From Tetrapyrgos nigripes (Eukaryota > Basidiomycota > Agaricomycetes > Agaricales > Campanellaceae), in assembly GCA_013368315.1 (NCBI GenBank), contig JAACJM010000166.1, positions 1-64,000 of the forward strand: DNA of 64,000 nt, in the 5' to 3' direction. Below, one piece after another: positions 21,966 through 34,279 of this stretch. Position numbers and translations under genes: made by a program. The notes beneath the pieces were generated by a model. That model saw only the letters and a list, made by a program, of their open reading frames with translations, was not told the origin of the DNA and did no database searches. Every line of letters begins with the position of its first letter. Within the stretch, counting starts at the first letter, position 1.

Positions 21966-22510
21966 TACAGACAGTCATAATCCACATAATTCCAGATTTT
22001 CTTACAATTAAAAGTATTCCTCTGGTCAAAATGAAGATTAAGTAGTATACATTGGATTACAACGCGCACTTTTGAGGTGTGAGTAAGTAGTAGGTGGTCT
22101 AAACAATTCGGGAGCGGTCTTTGGTCAATATGTACAAACATTCCGCTCGATTGCCCAACGAGGCGCGTCTCGCGTTCGTTGTCTCAATCAGGTGACGGTG
22201 TGTTCCTTGCTCTGGTTAGGTTAGGGTTACGGCTACGTCAATTTGTCCGCGTACATGAGGTACGGCAAGTATTTCCTTTCTTCACTGTGCATCCAACGGA
22301 GCCATGTCAAGAACCAACCGCTCAGAACACGCCAGACTGGGAGAAGGGCGGACGAAGTGTAGGGACAGAGATTTACCAAGAGGCGGAGAGAAAGCTGGTT
22401 AGGAAGTTGGGTACTTATCATCATTTTACCATCGTTCACGTTGTCTTGTGCGTTTTGTGCTTTACAGGACGCCGCCGCCGCTCTACTCCTTCGTCATAAT
22501 CAGCACCACC
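21966..22510. other. Possible upstream exon region, otherwise empty
   Basis: A candidate intron (GTACTTATCATC...TTTACAG) lies at about 22410-22467. It suggests that a + strand gene begins upstream of the open frame at 22645, but no coherent reading frame through both sides could be fixed. Confidence 0.25.
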
Positions 22511-22644
22511 ATGGACGCCTCACTCACTGTCAGCATCGTTTCCACGTCGCAAGGCCCTCTCTCATTTGTACAACGAAGACGAAAAGCAAAAATCGGCCCA
22601 GAGAGAGATGACCTACCTCGTCTTTCTCTCGCTCCAAGTCCAAG

Positions 22645-23103
22645 ATGGATACCAACGCCCACGCCGTCTCTAAAAACACGAAACCCGCTCGAAAATACTA
22701 CCAAACGCGTCATTGTTCGACTATACCTCTACCCTCCTACACTTTCCCCACCTTCAACTATGGCAACAACTACGACTACGCTTATACTTCCGCCCACAAC
22801 GACGTAGCGCAAGCCATTATCGACTCTAAATGCTACGAGCTGACGGTGTCCCCACTCGTTGATGTATCTGAGGCCTACGGAGTCCCTCCTGGTCTCGAGT
22901 TTTCTTTATTCGGAGCTGGAGAGGAAGAGGAGGAAGAATTTACTCCAGAGGATTTGTTCTCGTGTTTTGAGGTCCGTATCCGGATCATTGGTCGGCCAAT
23001 ACGCAGTCGTTCTAAAGCGTCCATTCACAGCCTACCCCCTCTCTCTCCGGTATATGTAAATCTGCAGACACCCTGTGCAGACACCCTTCACATAGCATTG
23101 TAA
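22645..23103 (+). CDS. Hypothetical protein, probably truncated by an element
   Basis: An open frame from ATG 22645. It contains a Tyr/Asn/Asp-rich section (YGNNYDYAYTSAHND), then AQAIIDSKCYELTV, and an acidic patch with six Glu before FTPEDLFSCFE. The last residues of the frame lie inside the inverted-repeat element that begins near 23058, so the natural C-terminus is probably lost or lies beyond 24076. Codon composition looks protein-like up to about 22975. A GT (GTCCGTATC) follows FSCFE and could be a splice donor. I recognise no family. Confidence 0.3.
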   Translation: MDTNAHAVSKNTKPARKYYQTRHCSTIPLPSYTFPTFNYGNNYDYAYTSAHNDVAQAIIDSKCYELTVSPLVDVSEAYGVPPGLEFSLFGAGEEEEEEFTPEDLFSCFEVRIRIIGRPIRSRSKASIHSLPPLSPVYVNLQTPCADTLHIAL

Positions 23104-24075
23104 ATTACTGTATAGGACTATATGTACCATACCATATATATATGTGACCTACAAGATGTTTTTAAAGTTGTATATTAGCTGTACACAGAGTGTAATGATC
23201 TTCAAAAAAAGGAGTATAAGCACAGCCACAGATTCTTTCCTGAAACATTCCTACAGATTTTCTCTGTTCAAGATACCAGGAGAGTATCTCTGCATTCTCA
23301 TGAGTGTATATCAGTGTGAATATGTAAAGTAAGGACACACAAAATGTCTCATAATGCTTTGAGATGCTCGCTAACTGCATTTCAGTACTCATCTTTGAAT
23401 ATCCTATTATATCAAACAATTGGTAGTATCTGGCTCATGTCTGAGCATGTTTCTATAATACATTGTAATAGCTTCAAGATAATTTGTACTCATTTGTAAT
23501 TTCTGGGAAGGGTGTCTGCAGACACCCTACAGACACCCATACAGACACCCTAAGAAAGCAAAATGGGAGTGTCAGGTACAAGAGTTCTGCATAGAATTGG
23601 ACATGGATGGATTTGATTCAAAGATTGACTAGCAATAGACAATTTCTGTAAAGAGACTATTTTCTTTCCCTGCGTGTTTTCTTATTCTGTTTTCCATCCT
23701 CTGTCTCTTCACTTCTCTTTTCTGCATGAATTCTGTGCTTAGACCCGGCTGATTGCTGTGGCTGGCGAGTTTCTGCTGGATTAGTAGTGATTTCCTCCTT
23801 TAGAAGCCTAGCTTCCTGAACAGCCATGGTTGACCTGTTTAAGCCTTTCTCTTTGGTAAATGGCTTTGGCCTGGGTCTGGGAGGCATATTCTTCCCCTTC
23901 TCTACTTGCTTCACCATTCTTTCCGCTTCCATCTTTTCCTGTATACCCTTGCAAAGGTCACTCTCCTAAAAACTAGTCAGAAAAAAACTTGAATAATCAA
24001 AAAGTATCACTGCACCTCAAGGTCAGATTCTGTGGCATGTCTGCAGGGTGTCTGCACAGGGCGTCTGCAGATTTC
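23058..24075. mobile_element. Inverted-repeat element, possibly two nested copies
   Basis: The left end AAATCTGCAGACACCCTGTG and the complement of the right end AAATCTGCAGACGCCCTGTG form terminal inverted repeats, each followed by a second GCAGACACCCT unit. A palindromic join GGGTGTCTGCAGACACCC at about 23507-23525 in the middle, followed by further CAGACACCC units, suggests two related elements abutting or nested. I found no clear target duplication, so the superfamily is open. A 91-codon minus-strand frame at 23657-23932, rich in Lys, Arg and Glu, is unassigned. Confidence 0.6.
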
Positions 24076-25927
24076 TCATACCCGCTCTCTCTCGACCACC
24101 TCTTTCCGATCGTCATCGTCATCATCTCCAACAACCCTCACATTCGGCATAACAGCCTATTCCTGGATTAACCCCGCGTTCGTCTTCCCCCCATCTCTCC
24201 TATATCTTTAAGGGCACTATCATTACGTCCTTCGTGTCAAAATCCACATCCACATGCACGTCCTCGACTAAAACCGTGTCGGTGCTCGTGACAAAGGCCA
24301 AGGCTAAGGCTTTGAAGAAGTGATTATAGAATATAGTTCCCTTTTTCCCCACTGCCCCCCAATCAACAATTTCATCTATCATCCCCATCCCTTCTCCTAC
24401 CCTTTTCATCGTTCATCATCCCCCCCCCCCCCGGGCCTAGGCTTGTACCTCACATCTCACAATCCCCAAGTTTCCCCACATCGCCGTCCCCATCTCTATC
24501 CGCATCCCTTAACTGCGACTTTTTCACCTTTTCTCCTCGACACCTGGCATATCAATTCTTCAATTCTTAATCCTAGCCCGGGTAATAACTTCCCCCCTCT
24601 CTCGCAGTCACACCCCACCCTCTTTCTCGGTCATGCCGCATGATAGTAGGGTCATTGTACTACCACCTTCCGTTTTCTGACTTTCGACTGATTTTTTTTC
24701 TTTCTCTTTCTTCGACTCGGTTTTTCTCTGTACATTCCTATCCTTAAGTTATTAGACGGGTGCTGTTTGTGGTTCCCCTTGTCTCATTCCACTCTTCTAC
24801 TTTTTTTTCATTGTCATCTCATCTCGGTCTCGGGTTCATCTTTCCTTGATTCTCGTCTATTCATTATGTCCTTGATCATCCTCACTCTTTTCAATTTTCA
24901 ATTCGGTTTTCATTCCTATATCTTTTCGCCACACCGTGTACATTTGCATGTACGAGTAACGAACGATAAAACAAGACGATAGCATGTATGATACAGTATA
25001 ACGATATACAATACTGTGATATAGATTCTTCTGGAAGACAGGCCCAGTCAATGTCGACGGCACGATTCTGTGTGCTTAGTCAGTTTTGGAAAAGCTGAGA
25101 GTCAAGGTAGGTGTCTCAGGCTGAAGTAATGGAACACATGTGAGGCTATAGCAAGACAGTCTCAACTGCTCAGAGGTGCTGCGAGTAGTCAAATACCAAT
25201 CAAAGAACTTGGCGTTAGAAAGGAGTATGGGAAGGTAAAGGTTGTTTATGAGTAGATGATGACTGGAAGCAGTGGTGCAGCGTAATCTCTAATGTAGAGA
25301 GGAGTTCCGGCTCAGATAACGTATTCCTTGGTATCAATGTCAAAGATGACTTGTATATGCAAATATTTGGAGAGTGACTTCACCTGATCTCAAAACCCAA
25401 CAGTCAGTACAAATCCAAGCATTATCAAAGTTCCAAGGGTCGGCCCTTATATCAGCAATGTGACTATAGTGACAACTTATTGAAATAAAATCTATCATCT
25501 GACATTTTTTATTGGCAGATTGGAACACATTCATGACCAAAAACAATGGAATCTGCTGTCCCTTTTCTGAGTAAGATATATAGTACGTTTCACTACATGG
25601 TTAAGTAGAAGAATAGCAACTTTTGATTTCCAAATGTGTACTTACTGTATCAATGAATGAGAATTTGCTCATGCACGCATTAATACCTTGATAATTACTT
25701 TTTTCATCACAAATTTTAAGTAACAAAGTCAAGAGCTACGTAGTTTTTATTTACTGTACTCATTGTGAGTCTCTCAGTTTTTCAAAAATTTACCAATCCA
25801 AAAGAATTCAAAAGAGAAAGCAGACAGTGACTGGATCAGAGCTCATTATATGGTAAACCCGACTTGGAGGTCCATACAAGATGTCAAAGAGAATTCTGGT
25901 TTAGGTTTAAGCAACTAATCAGCAGCT
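24076..25927. other. No gene seen
   Basis: Pyrimidine-rich around 24080-24900, with a C14 run near 24421-24434. From 25000 to 25927 it is AT-rich and forms the 3' flank of the NLR gene. No exon is supported. Confidence 0.4.
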
Positions 25928-28751
25928 TCATTGAGACTCCATTTTGTTCAGAGCTTCTTCACACATCTCTACATCTTCTTGCAGCTCTCCAGCAAATGCA
26001 AAAAGATCCCTAGCTTCCTGAATCTTTTTTGTAGCCTCAGTAAAATCACCCATGTCTTTTAAAAGTGAGCCCAAATAATAGAGACACCATCCTGTAACAC
26101 GATGAGCTGGGGACTGAAGCTGAGAGTAAGATCCCAATCCATCCAAGAAAGCTTGCTTTGCCAGCTCGTATTGACCCATTTTTTCCATATATAACTCCTG
26201 ATACTGTCAAACAGTAACCCATCTCTTTAACATCATTCATATCGGAATAAATTTCATATGCTTGATGGATGAATGAAAGAGCCTCATCCAATTGGGCCTG
26301 ATTGCTCAGTGTCAGTCCCAGAACTTGCAGGCATTCTGCAGTACCACCCTGATCTCCTATGCTCTGGTACAGATCCTTGGCTTCAGACAGTGTTTCTCTT
26401 GCCTGAGTATGATTGTCTTGCAACCTGTAAATGTCCCCCAGATTCCACAGGCATTGCGCAATACCATTCTGACTTCCTATGCTTTGGTACAGATCCTTGG
26501 CCTCTGACAATGCTTCTTTTGCCTCACTATATTGGGATTGCATCCTATAAATATTCCCCTGGCTCCGCAAGCAGTTTGCAGTACCCATCTGACTTCCTAT
26601 ACTCTGGTACACAAATCTGGCTTCTGACAGTGTTTTTGTTGCCTCACTGTATCTGGATTGCATCCTGTAAATCTCCACTAGGCTCCACAAGCAGTCTGCA
26701 GTACCCCTCTGATTTCCTATGCTCTGGAATAAAATTCTGGCCTCTGAGAGTGTTTCAACTGCCTCACTATATTTGGTTTGCATCCGATAAATGTTACCCA
26801 GACTCCACAAGCAATTTGCAATCCCCTCCTTGCTGCCTATCTTCTCACAGTGAGATTTGGCTTCTAATAGCAGTGGTGATGCCTCATTGTATCTGCTTTG
26901 CAATCTGTAAATGTCACCCATCTTCCACAGGCAATTTGCTGCCTGATATTCATTGTTGACAGCTTGAAACTTGACTCTAGCTTCTGTCAAAAATTTTGTA
27001 GCATTACTGTACTTGTCAACATCATAATATTTTTTCCCCAGAGTTTGAAGACACTGCGCAGCCTTTTCATGTCCTCCTTCACCAAGATATTGTGAAAATA
27101 TCTTAAAAAGATTCAAAGTGTGTAAGTCCAAATCCTCCCTTAGTTTTGTATCGCTTGATATCATTTCCGTGATTCCCATATAAAATACCTCAATCTGGTT
27201 ACGGAAGATGTCTGAGATATTGTATCTTGCAGAAATATATTCTCTGACTGGTGCTAGCATCATGAGTGCACCACTTTTATCGAGCACAAGTGAGCAATCC
27301 AGTAATTGAAATGCTTTGATTTCTGGCTCAGGAACATCAGGCAACAGCCTGCTCAGTGTTTGGTTCCAGTCAGGTACACCATTTGGCAGGTATGACAATG
27401 CTCCCAAAAGATCTTTTGCAGCTGGATCAAGTAGTCTGACAGATAATTCTATGGAAAATTCCACATTTGTCAGTTTGCCTGGCTGTGTTCCAGACTCTGA
27501 AAGTATTTTAGTCTTCAACTCATTCCATCTCCTGAGCAAATTCTCTAGACTAATCTTTCTTGCAAGCTGGGCTATGAGTCTGATTGCCAGAGGAACACAG
27601 TCCAATTGTTCATTAAGATGATCTATTTTTCCAGAATTATCCTCTGTTTTGATCTTTCTGGAAATCTCGTAGAATGCTTCTCTAGCAGCTTCTCTTGATA
27701 GCACTGGAATCTGAGATTCTCCAAGTATCTTCCATGTAATGTCTCCTGGCCCTTCCATGCCTCTCATGGTGACAATGAGAGTAACACAGCTGAAATGCAT
27801 GATCTTTTCAATAAAATGCTTGACCTCTGTTCTTACATCCTTGTGATTCCAAGGTGTTTCAAAATTATCAAAGATGAAAAGAAGAGGGGTCTGATTGACT
27901 TGCAGATAACCATATAAGATGTCATGCTGGCTTTTTCCTTCCTGCATCTGTAACCCTAATACTTGAATGAGGCCTTGAATAAGACCATTGTGATCCTCCA
28001 GAATGTCACAAGGCAAGAAATGGAACTTCTGAAACTTTTCCTGAACTTCTGGTGTATGGCTGATGACAAGTGCAAGAGATGTTTTCCCAATTCCTCCTGG
28101 TCCAAGAATTGCCAAATGGTTTTGGCCTCTTCTGCAGAGAATTTCAATGCCTTCATTGACAAGATCATTCCTTCCCGTGAAAATCTTGGGTGGTGGAGGT
28201 GTTGCAAAATGGATAGTGCTTTTAAATCAAGTTCTTGGTGACTTCAAAACTGAAAATACAGATCTCTTACTCATATGTGATTCTCTGAGTCTGAAGTCAG
28301 AGGTGGATAAGAATATGAGCTTGAAAGATGTAACATATATTTCACATTCATATACCTTCTGAGTGGATTGAGGCTGAGATACACCTATCAATGTAATTCT
28401 GCCTGAGTTACTCATGACCCTGGTATATCAATGCTTACCTATCATGTTGTTGTTGATTACAGAATTATTGATTGAAAAGTGGTGTGCATCACGAAACCAT
28501 TCAGTGGAAATATTTCCTTGCTCAGGAGGGTTGCTGGGCTCTTTGTTCGGAGCTGTCTCTTGGGTTTGAGTCTGTGAGCTTCCACCTGCTCCTTTCTTGC
28601 TCCCCAATAAAAGAGTCCTGAAAGCTCGGGCAAATTTGTTACAGATGCGACTGTGTCCTTTGTTGTTTTTATCCTTTTCTGACGCATCGCTGTGTCCTTG
28701 CCTTCCATAACTTGAATCTTGTCCTGAGTCTTTACCAATTCTTTCAGACAT
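25928..28751 (-). CDS. NLR-like P-loop NTPase with TPR repeats
   Basis: Two exons on the minus strand. Exon 1 (28751-28439, 104 codons) is hydrophilic and ends in EWFRDAHHFSINNSVINNN, a motif of the kind found before the NTPase in many basidiomycete NLRs. An intron starting GTAAGC leads, by the only acceptor that keeps the frame, to exon 2 at 28233. There follow PPPPKIFTGRND, a Walker A GPGGIGKTS at about residues 149-157, a Walker B-like LLFIFDNFETPW at about 222, a sensor-like VTMRG, and CVPLAIRLIA in place of GLPL. The C-terminal half carries about nine 40-residue TPRs with the core CLWxLGxIYRxQxxYxEA. A single extra base near 26175-26184 (GGAAAAAATGGG on the minus strand) shifts the frame in the seventh or eighth repeat; the remaining two repeats are in the next frame and end at 25928. 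STAND proteins of this build act in fungal non-self recognition; function here is inferred. Confidence 0.8.
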
Positions 28752-29250
28752 ACTGAGGGTGTATCAACCTGTAGCTGAGCAAATAAGTATGCGCATAAAA
28801 GTAAAAAGAACTAACGTGTGGAACAGATTATCGTTGTAAAGTGTCAAAGTGTCATGACACACATGGCTGGTTGATATGGCCTTCGCGCAATAGCAAAACA
28901 CTTTTACACCTAAATAACTTCTCAAGGACAAAGATAAACACTGCGCACACACTTCCATTTTTGGTGAGTTTAACCTTTCCCACGTCATATAAATACAAAG
29001 CCGTTCTTCCGGTACCATACACCCTGTTCTTTCCTTCAACCTGTCAATCAATCTCTTCCAACTCAATTTCTTCTTCGCTTTCCGCCTCCACTTCCACCAG
29101 CTCGTACCCGTCCTCGCAGTCTCTCTTTTTCGTCTCGCTTCTGCAAGTCCTCCAACGCGTACCAGAGTCCGGAATCCCGACCCAGAGGAGTGATAAGGGC
29201 GGAGTCTGCACCGTTGTAGAGGTTGCGAAGGATGTAGCCGTTGCGTGTCA
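28752..29250. other. Intergenic with promoter-like block
   Basis: A TATAAATA box (about 28986-28993) followed by a pyrimidine-rich stretch suggests a + strand promoter. A GTAAGT donor context at 29260 would fit a first intron, but the downstream sequence passes at once into repeat DNA. A minus-strand frame at 29063-29251 (NGYILRNLYNGADSALIT) is protein-like but unassigned. Either could be what is left of a gene cut by the repeat. Confidence 0.3.
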
Positions 29251-30654
29251 TTAATTGGTAAGTATTTTTGTTGGTGACATCATGAATAATAAAACGACCG
29301 TCCCAGTCCCCATCCTCATCGTGCTCGCCGGCTCACGATACAGTACGAAACAAGACAAAAGACACACAATGAAAGGACACACTCTCTCTCTCCAGGCCTT
29401 CGAAATACCAACACCAACACCACGAAACATGCTACGAGACACTGACAGAGTAACTTAAGACAAAAGGACAAAGGACAGAGGTGGCCACGACACGACACTA
29501 AGTATAACTCGTACCCCGTTTCCAATACCTCGTTACCCGTATCTGCCAATTACCCCGTGTTGCCAATCCAATCCAATCTAACCCAACTCAATCACTCAAC
29601 CCAATCCAATCACCGACACCGACACCGACACCGAGCACTGAGCACCGATCACTTGGAAGTACCTCTTACATCTTATGGCTCATTTTACGTTGTATGAAAG
29701 AAAACGAAAAGAAGAACAAAAGGAAGACAAAGAAAAGAAAAACGAAAGAAAGAGAAAAAAACAAAGAAAAAGCCCTGTCGGAACGGCGTAAGGGGAAGAA
29801 GTAGGGAGTAGGAAAAGCAAAGAAAGAGGAGAAAACGGAGCGGCGGAAGGCAGAAGAGAGAAGCGATGAGAAGAGTAAGTAAACAGTACACATGAGATGA
29901 GGACGAGTACCGAGATGAGTACTGAGATGAGTACTCGCAGGATGCCACACGTGACACGATACTTGGGTACTGGGCACTGACAATCCACAAAAGAGAATGA
30001 GAGGACGAGAAAGAGGACGAGTACCGTCGTGAATGAAGAAAGAAGAAAGACGAAAGAAAAACAACCTACAACCCCCAGTCCAGTGACTCCAGTCAAATCC
30101 ACGCCGTTTCCGTCCTCCTCATCCTCTTCCTCATTCATCCGCATTGGCATACTTGACACACCACGAAACAGAACAGAGACAGAGGCACAGAGGCACAGGC
30201 ACAGGCACAGGCAGAGACGGCCTCACAGAGTCAGAGTCACAGGCACTGACAGCGAAGTAAAATGATAAAAGGTGTATGGAAGAAGAACAGGGAAAAGGAA
30301 GAAGGAAGAAGGAAGGTGATGGTCAATGGTCACGTCTTCATCTTCATGAGGGGAAAAAGAACGGAGAAACAAAAACAGAATGAATCGAGAATGAGGAGAA
30401 CGAGGAAGAGCCAACGCCAAACCTGACGTAAAGAAAGGAGAAAAATAAAAGAAAGAGAGAAGGAAAGAAAAGCGTAAAGCGTAACCCTCACCCGCCTTTC
30501 AAAGCACCCAAAATAAGAAGAAAAGGACGGAAAAGGGAAACGACGGGAAACAAGACGTAGAGGGGAGGAAGTCTAAAAATTTTTAAGTACAAGAGAGAAC
30601 GAAACAGGAGCAGAAAGGAAACCGCAAAGTGAAAAAGAAACAGACCCATTAACA
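29251..30654. repeat. Purine-rich dispersed repeat, copy 2
   Basis: Matches the 0.6-1.9 kb and 38.8-39.8 kb copies block by block, for example AGCTCACGATAC-type, GACAGAGGCGGCCACGACA-type and CGTCCTCCTCATCC. An ACCGAC microsatellite lies at about 29613-29635. The tail (ACAGACCCATTAACACC, 30641-30656) is the empty version of the site that carries a hAT element in the copy at 41.47 kb. Confidence 0.7.
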
Positions 30655-31570
30655 CCTCCCTTGTAGTTGAGAGTAGCGTGTGGTAATCGGGTGGGATAGT
30701 ATCAACTCCAAAGGAGGATAAGACAACGTGAGGAATCCGAGGAGAAGAAATAGCCATCGCTGGGAGGGCATTGGTATGTATTGTATGCGCTGAAGGCAAC
30801 ATCTATATCGGAAAGAAAGACGCCTGATTTCACCAATCTACAGAGCAACTCAACGTCAACATGACGACTCGGATGTAGTAGCAGTACGAAAACACACCTT
30901 AAAAATCCCATACGTCTCCATTGCATACATGCCAATCCTAGCAATGTCCCCGCTCCTGACTGCTCCAAACCAAAAGTCCCTATTGATGGCTCTAGCCCAC
31001 ATGGTCTCATACGCAGAACGAACGGTCGCTACGGAGGGAGGGGAGAGGTTTGCTGGTCTGTAGATGTATTTGCGGATTTCTCAGAAGACGGAGAAGTTGT
31101 AGGTAATGGGTTGGTGGTAGGCTGGAACAGATGGGATGGGTTAGACGCGTTGTTATGGATGGAGGTAAAGGGAAGACATGGGAGAAAAGAGGGTCAGAAA
31201 GACAAGAAGGGAGACACGTATAGCCCAGCATTGACCCAACCATCTCTTCAAGAGGTCCAGCAACCTTTTTAGCACCGTCTAAAACTCTTCCAGCGGTTTT
31301 TTGGGCACTCACCAAGGCCCAAAGCTTCTTGTGACTTTTGTTGAGCGGCTTCGACTTGGGCGTTGGACGCGCACTTCTACGAGGAACCCCGACACCGTCA
31401 TTGGTGATATCGATTAGCTTTACGACTGTAGACAACGAATCCCGATGTCAGCGCCAAGTTCGTTGGACGACCCGACGACAACCCCGACGACGAGGAAGTT
31501 AGGAGGAAGCAAGTTCCACAACGTCATCTTTGGTCATGTTTGGATCCAAAGCCTTCGGCATACCGACCCG
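30655..31570. repeat. Second repeat module, copy 2
   Basis: The best-preserved copy of the module also found at 1861, 10027 and 41990. It ends near GTTTGGATCCAAAGCC (31550), with equivalents at 2600 and 42540. No intact reading frame is shared. Confidence 0.7.
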
Positions 31571-33690
31571 TTGACACAGCGGTCTACCGCTTGGAGACCT
31601 CCGATTCGGAGTACGCGAGTTCCTTTCCAGATACATCCGCCGCCATTTACTTCCGTTTGATTCATAAATCCAATCAACGATCGGATTTCAAATTCGTTCG
31701 ATTCCCTGCCGTCCAGACGCTTAGGAGTATGACCGAGAGTGCTGTAGTTTCAGCGGATGCTCTTGGATCATAAGAATCCTCCAAAGCGTCGTCAACAGAG
31801 TTTAGACTCTATCTGCCTGCCTGCCAGCTTCTCACTCGAAATTTTTCGGTGTGTACATCTGCCTGACTGCCTTATTATCTCTTCTGACATTATTACTCAG
31901 AAACTTTCGTGGATTATACCGGTACTACAAGTACATATTCTGACATCTGCCTATCCATGAAATTTTCTGAGGTAAGACGCCATTTCTCATAGAAGCCATC
32001 AATCCATTCAAAGATCCTGACTACTATCAGCTATTTTATTTAGCGTCGTCCCAATTCTTCAGCCCTCCCATCCCTCCCTAATTTGGTTCTCAACCTGTCT
32101 CCTATATGTGTCTTTTTCATATCTTTCTTTGGCTCAGTCGAGCAAATACCACTGTTCTGATAATTATATGTCATTCATCTAATGTATCTTATGTTTACGC
32201 CGACGACTTTCTAGTAACTTATTCTTGGACTGTACACAGCATTTGGTACTCTATGTAACCATCTTTCCGCTCCAATTCCACATTCTGTTGGGTGAAATAT
32301 TCCCGGTTTTGCCTATATCGTCCAGTATGAGTCGTACGCAGGGACTTGGAGGGTTGAGTCTTTGACTCTTTGTACTCGCCTTTTCCAAGCCGTACCCGTA
32401 TAAACTGAGGTGTTTATGGGACGGTTGTATGGGTTTCTTTAACCGTATCGATGAGCTCAGAATTGGCTCAGAAGATTTCTGCATACAGTACGATTGACGG
32501 TACGGCTTCCTCGTACAGACACCACGGTCGTATGCACTGCAGCGACGCAGTTCAGTACCGACCTTCCGAGCTTTACTTGGGTTTTTCTTGTCTTCCTTAC
32601 AGGTGATGAAGCGCAGCTAGAGTTTTGGGTTTTTCTGTCATTTATTTATTGTTTCACCTTTGTTCCTTACTGTGCTCACTGGCAGCGTATAGTCACTTTT
32701 AGTGTGTTCTTTCATGACTCGTCTCGGATGATATCCGAACGAGTCCGTATAAATACTCTCATTTATGTATCTACAACCCAGGTGTTCTGGCAATACACAA
32801 CTTATTCCAGTCTGTCAAGTGCAAATACTCAGCAATCTACCCTTCGAAAACCTTCCTCTTCAAAATTTCCCTCTTGCTGTGACTCGGATTCACCCCAGAG
32901 TCCCTCGTCACTGCATACACGGTATACCAGTACAAGCAAAGTACAAGCCTGGTGAGTATGGCTTTTGAGTGGCCTGGGCGGGGTTTAACGTAAGTAGTTG
33001 AAGCACTGTACTTGAAGCGGAGCTCGAAGATCTCATATAAGTAAATCTGCTTCAACTCACACCGAGCCAAAAATCACTCTGTGTAGCCATGAAACTTTTT
33101 CAGTTCACGGAATTGATGGATTTTGGGTGCGCTAGAGATCATGGTAAAGACTCTTGCAATGAAGGGAACTCGCTAATGATATTGCAGATACTTTTTGGCC
33201 TCCCGTACAGACAGTTACAGTCTACAGTCGTAACTGTATACAGTACGGTGAATAGCCATATGTAAAGAGTGAGGACTGCAAGACAACAATCGGGCTCCGA
33301 AAATGGATTCGTGCTTCCATTTTCTCAATCGCCTCCCATTTTCGCAGTTCTCATTGGATTTTCACACTCACTACCGCAAGCCTACCGTCTCTGGCATTCA
33401 CGCGCATTATCGCTGTCATCACCGCAGGGCACGACGGTTTGAGTCTCACCAGCACCTTGATGAAGACGTCGTAGGAATTTTTGGTATAGGATGAAACAGG
33501 TAAAACTATTCCGCCGCCTTGCAGTGAGTCCATGGCCAGGAACGCCGTGTGACACTGTTTCCCCACTGTGCGAACCAAAAAACGGCAACCCCGCAGGATG
33601 ATGGACCGTGCCCGGCCCCAACCACCGGCTAAGTTGCAATGGTGATCTGTCTTGCATGTGTACAAAAACCCAGTGCCCATTTTTGCTTCA
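31571..33690. repeat. Left copy of segmental duplication, non-genic part
   Basis: Segments 32370-32530 and 32930-33690 match 42590-42740 and 44150-44870. Example blocks are AAACTGAGGTGTTYATGGGA, GACGAGCTCAGAATTG-type, ATACCAGTACAAGCAAAG-type and TGGTAAAGACTCTTGCAATG. A + strand open frame at 31540-31773 has protein-like content (PDTSAAIYFRLIH) but no recognised family and no paralogue support, so I do not call it a gene. Confidence 0.6.
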
Positions 33691-34279
33691 TTCTTTCAAA
33701 AAAGCGGGAGGGGGTGCTCAAACTGCCCATTATTTACTTCATTTTTGGTCCCATCTTCGCCAAATCCCAGTCAAATCCAAGAATGAAACCAAGGATGAAG
33801 GCAGGAATGGCCCAAAAAAATGAGGGGTTTACGCTGGCCAATACGTGGTCCAGAATGCGTCATACTATAGTAATGCATCTGTTCAGTAGGGATGAAGCAT
33901 GACTGAACATTTGGACGTATTCATTACGAGGCCCCTTGGGAACTAGTTCTTATCATCTGAGGCTTCCGCGTGTGGCTATGCAATTTGGATATACGATTTT
34001 CTCGAGATTTCCTTACTAATTTCCGGCTTGGAATCTGATAGAAGCCGGTACTGAAAAGTTCACAGCGCTCATTTAATTTAGCGCTCGCCACGCACTCCTT
34101 TTGGGCCTCGTCATTGCCACACGCAGTGGTAGCCCACATCTCCTTCATACTGTAGCCTCAGCCAAACCTGGCTCACCCAGATTGATGCCTCTCCGTGTCA
34201 AGTGTACAGTACCTGCCAGGATAGATAGCGGAGACCATCTACAAGAGCAAGCACCAGGAAGAGAAATATAAGTCATTGT

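Noticed and set aside
23060..24075. CRISPR-like repeated CAGACACCC units
   Set aside because: Units are few, unevenly spaced and part of terminal inverted repeats in a eukaryotic genome.
26273..26959. 228-codon + strand frame inside the NLR gene
   Set aside because: It is the antisense shadow of the TPR repeats; its periodicity is just the 120-bp repeat read backward.
31540..31773. 78-codon + strand frame with protein-like content
   Set aside because: Not preserved in the paralogous repeat copies and no family recognised.
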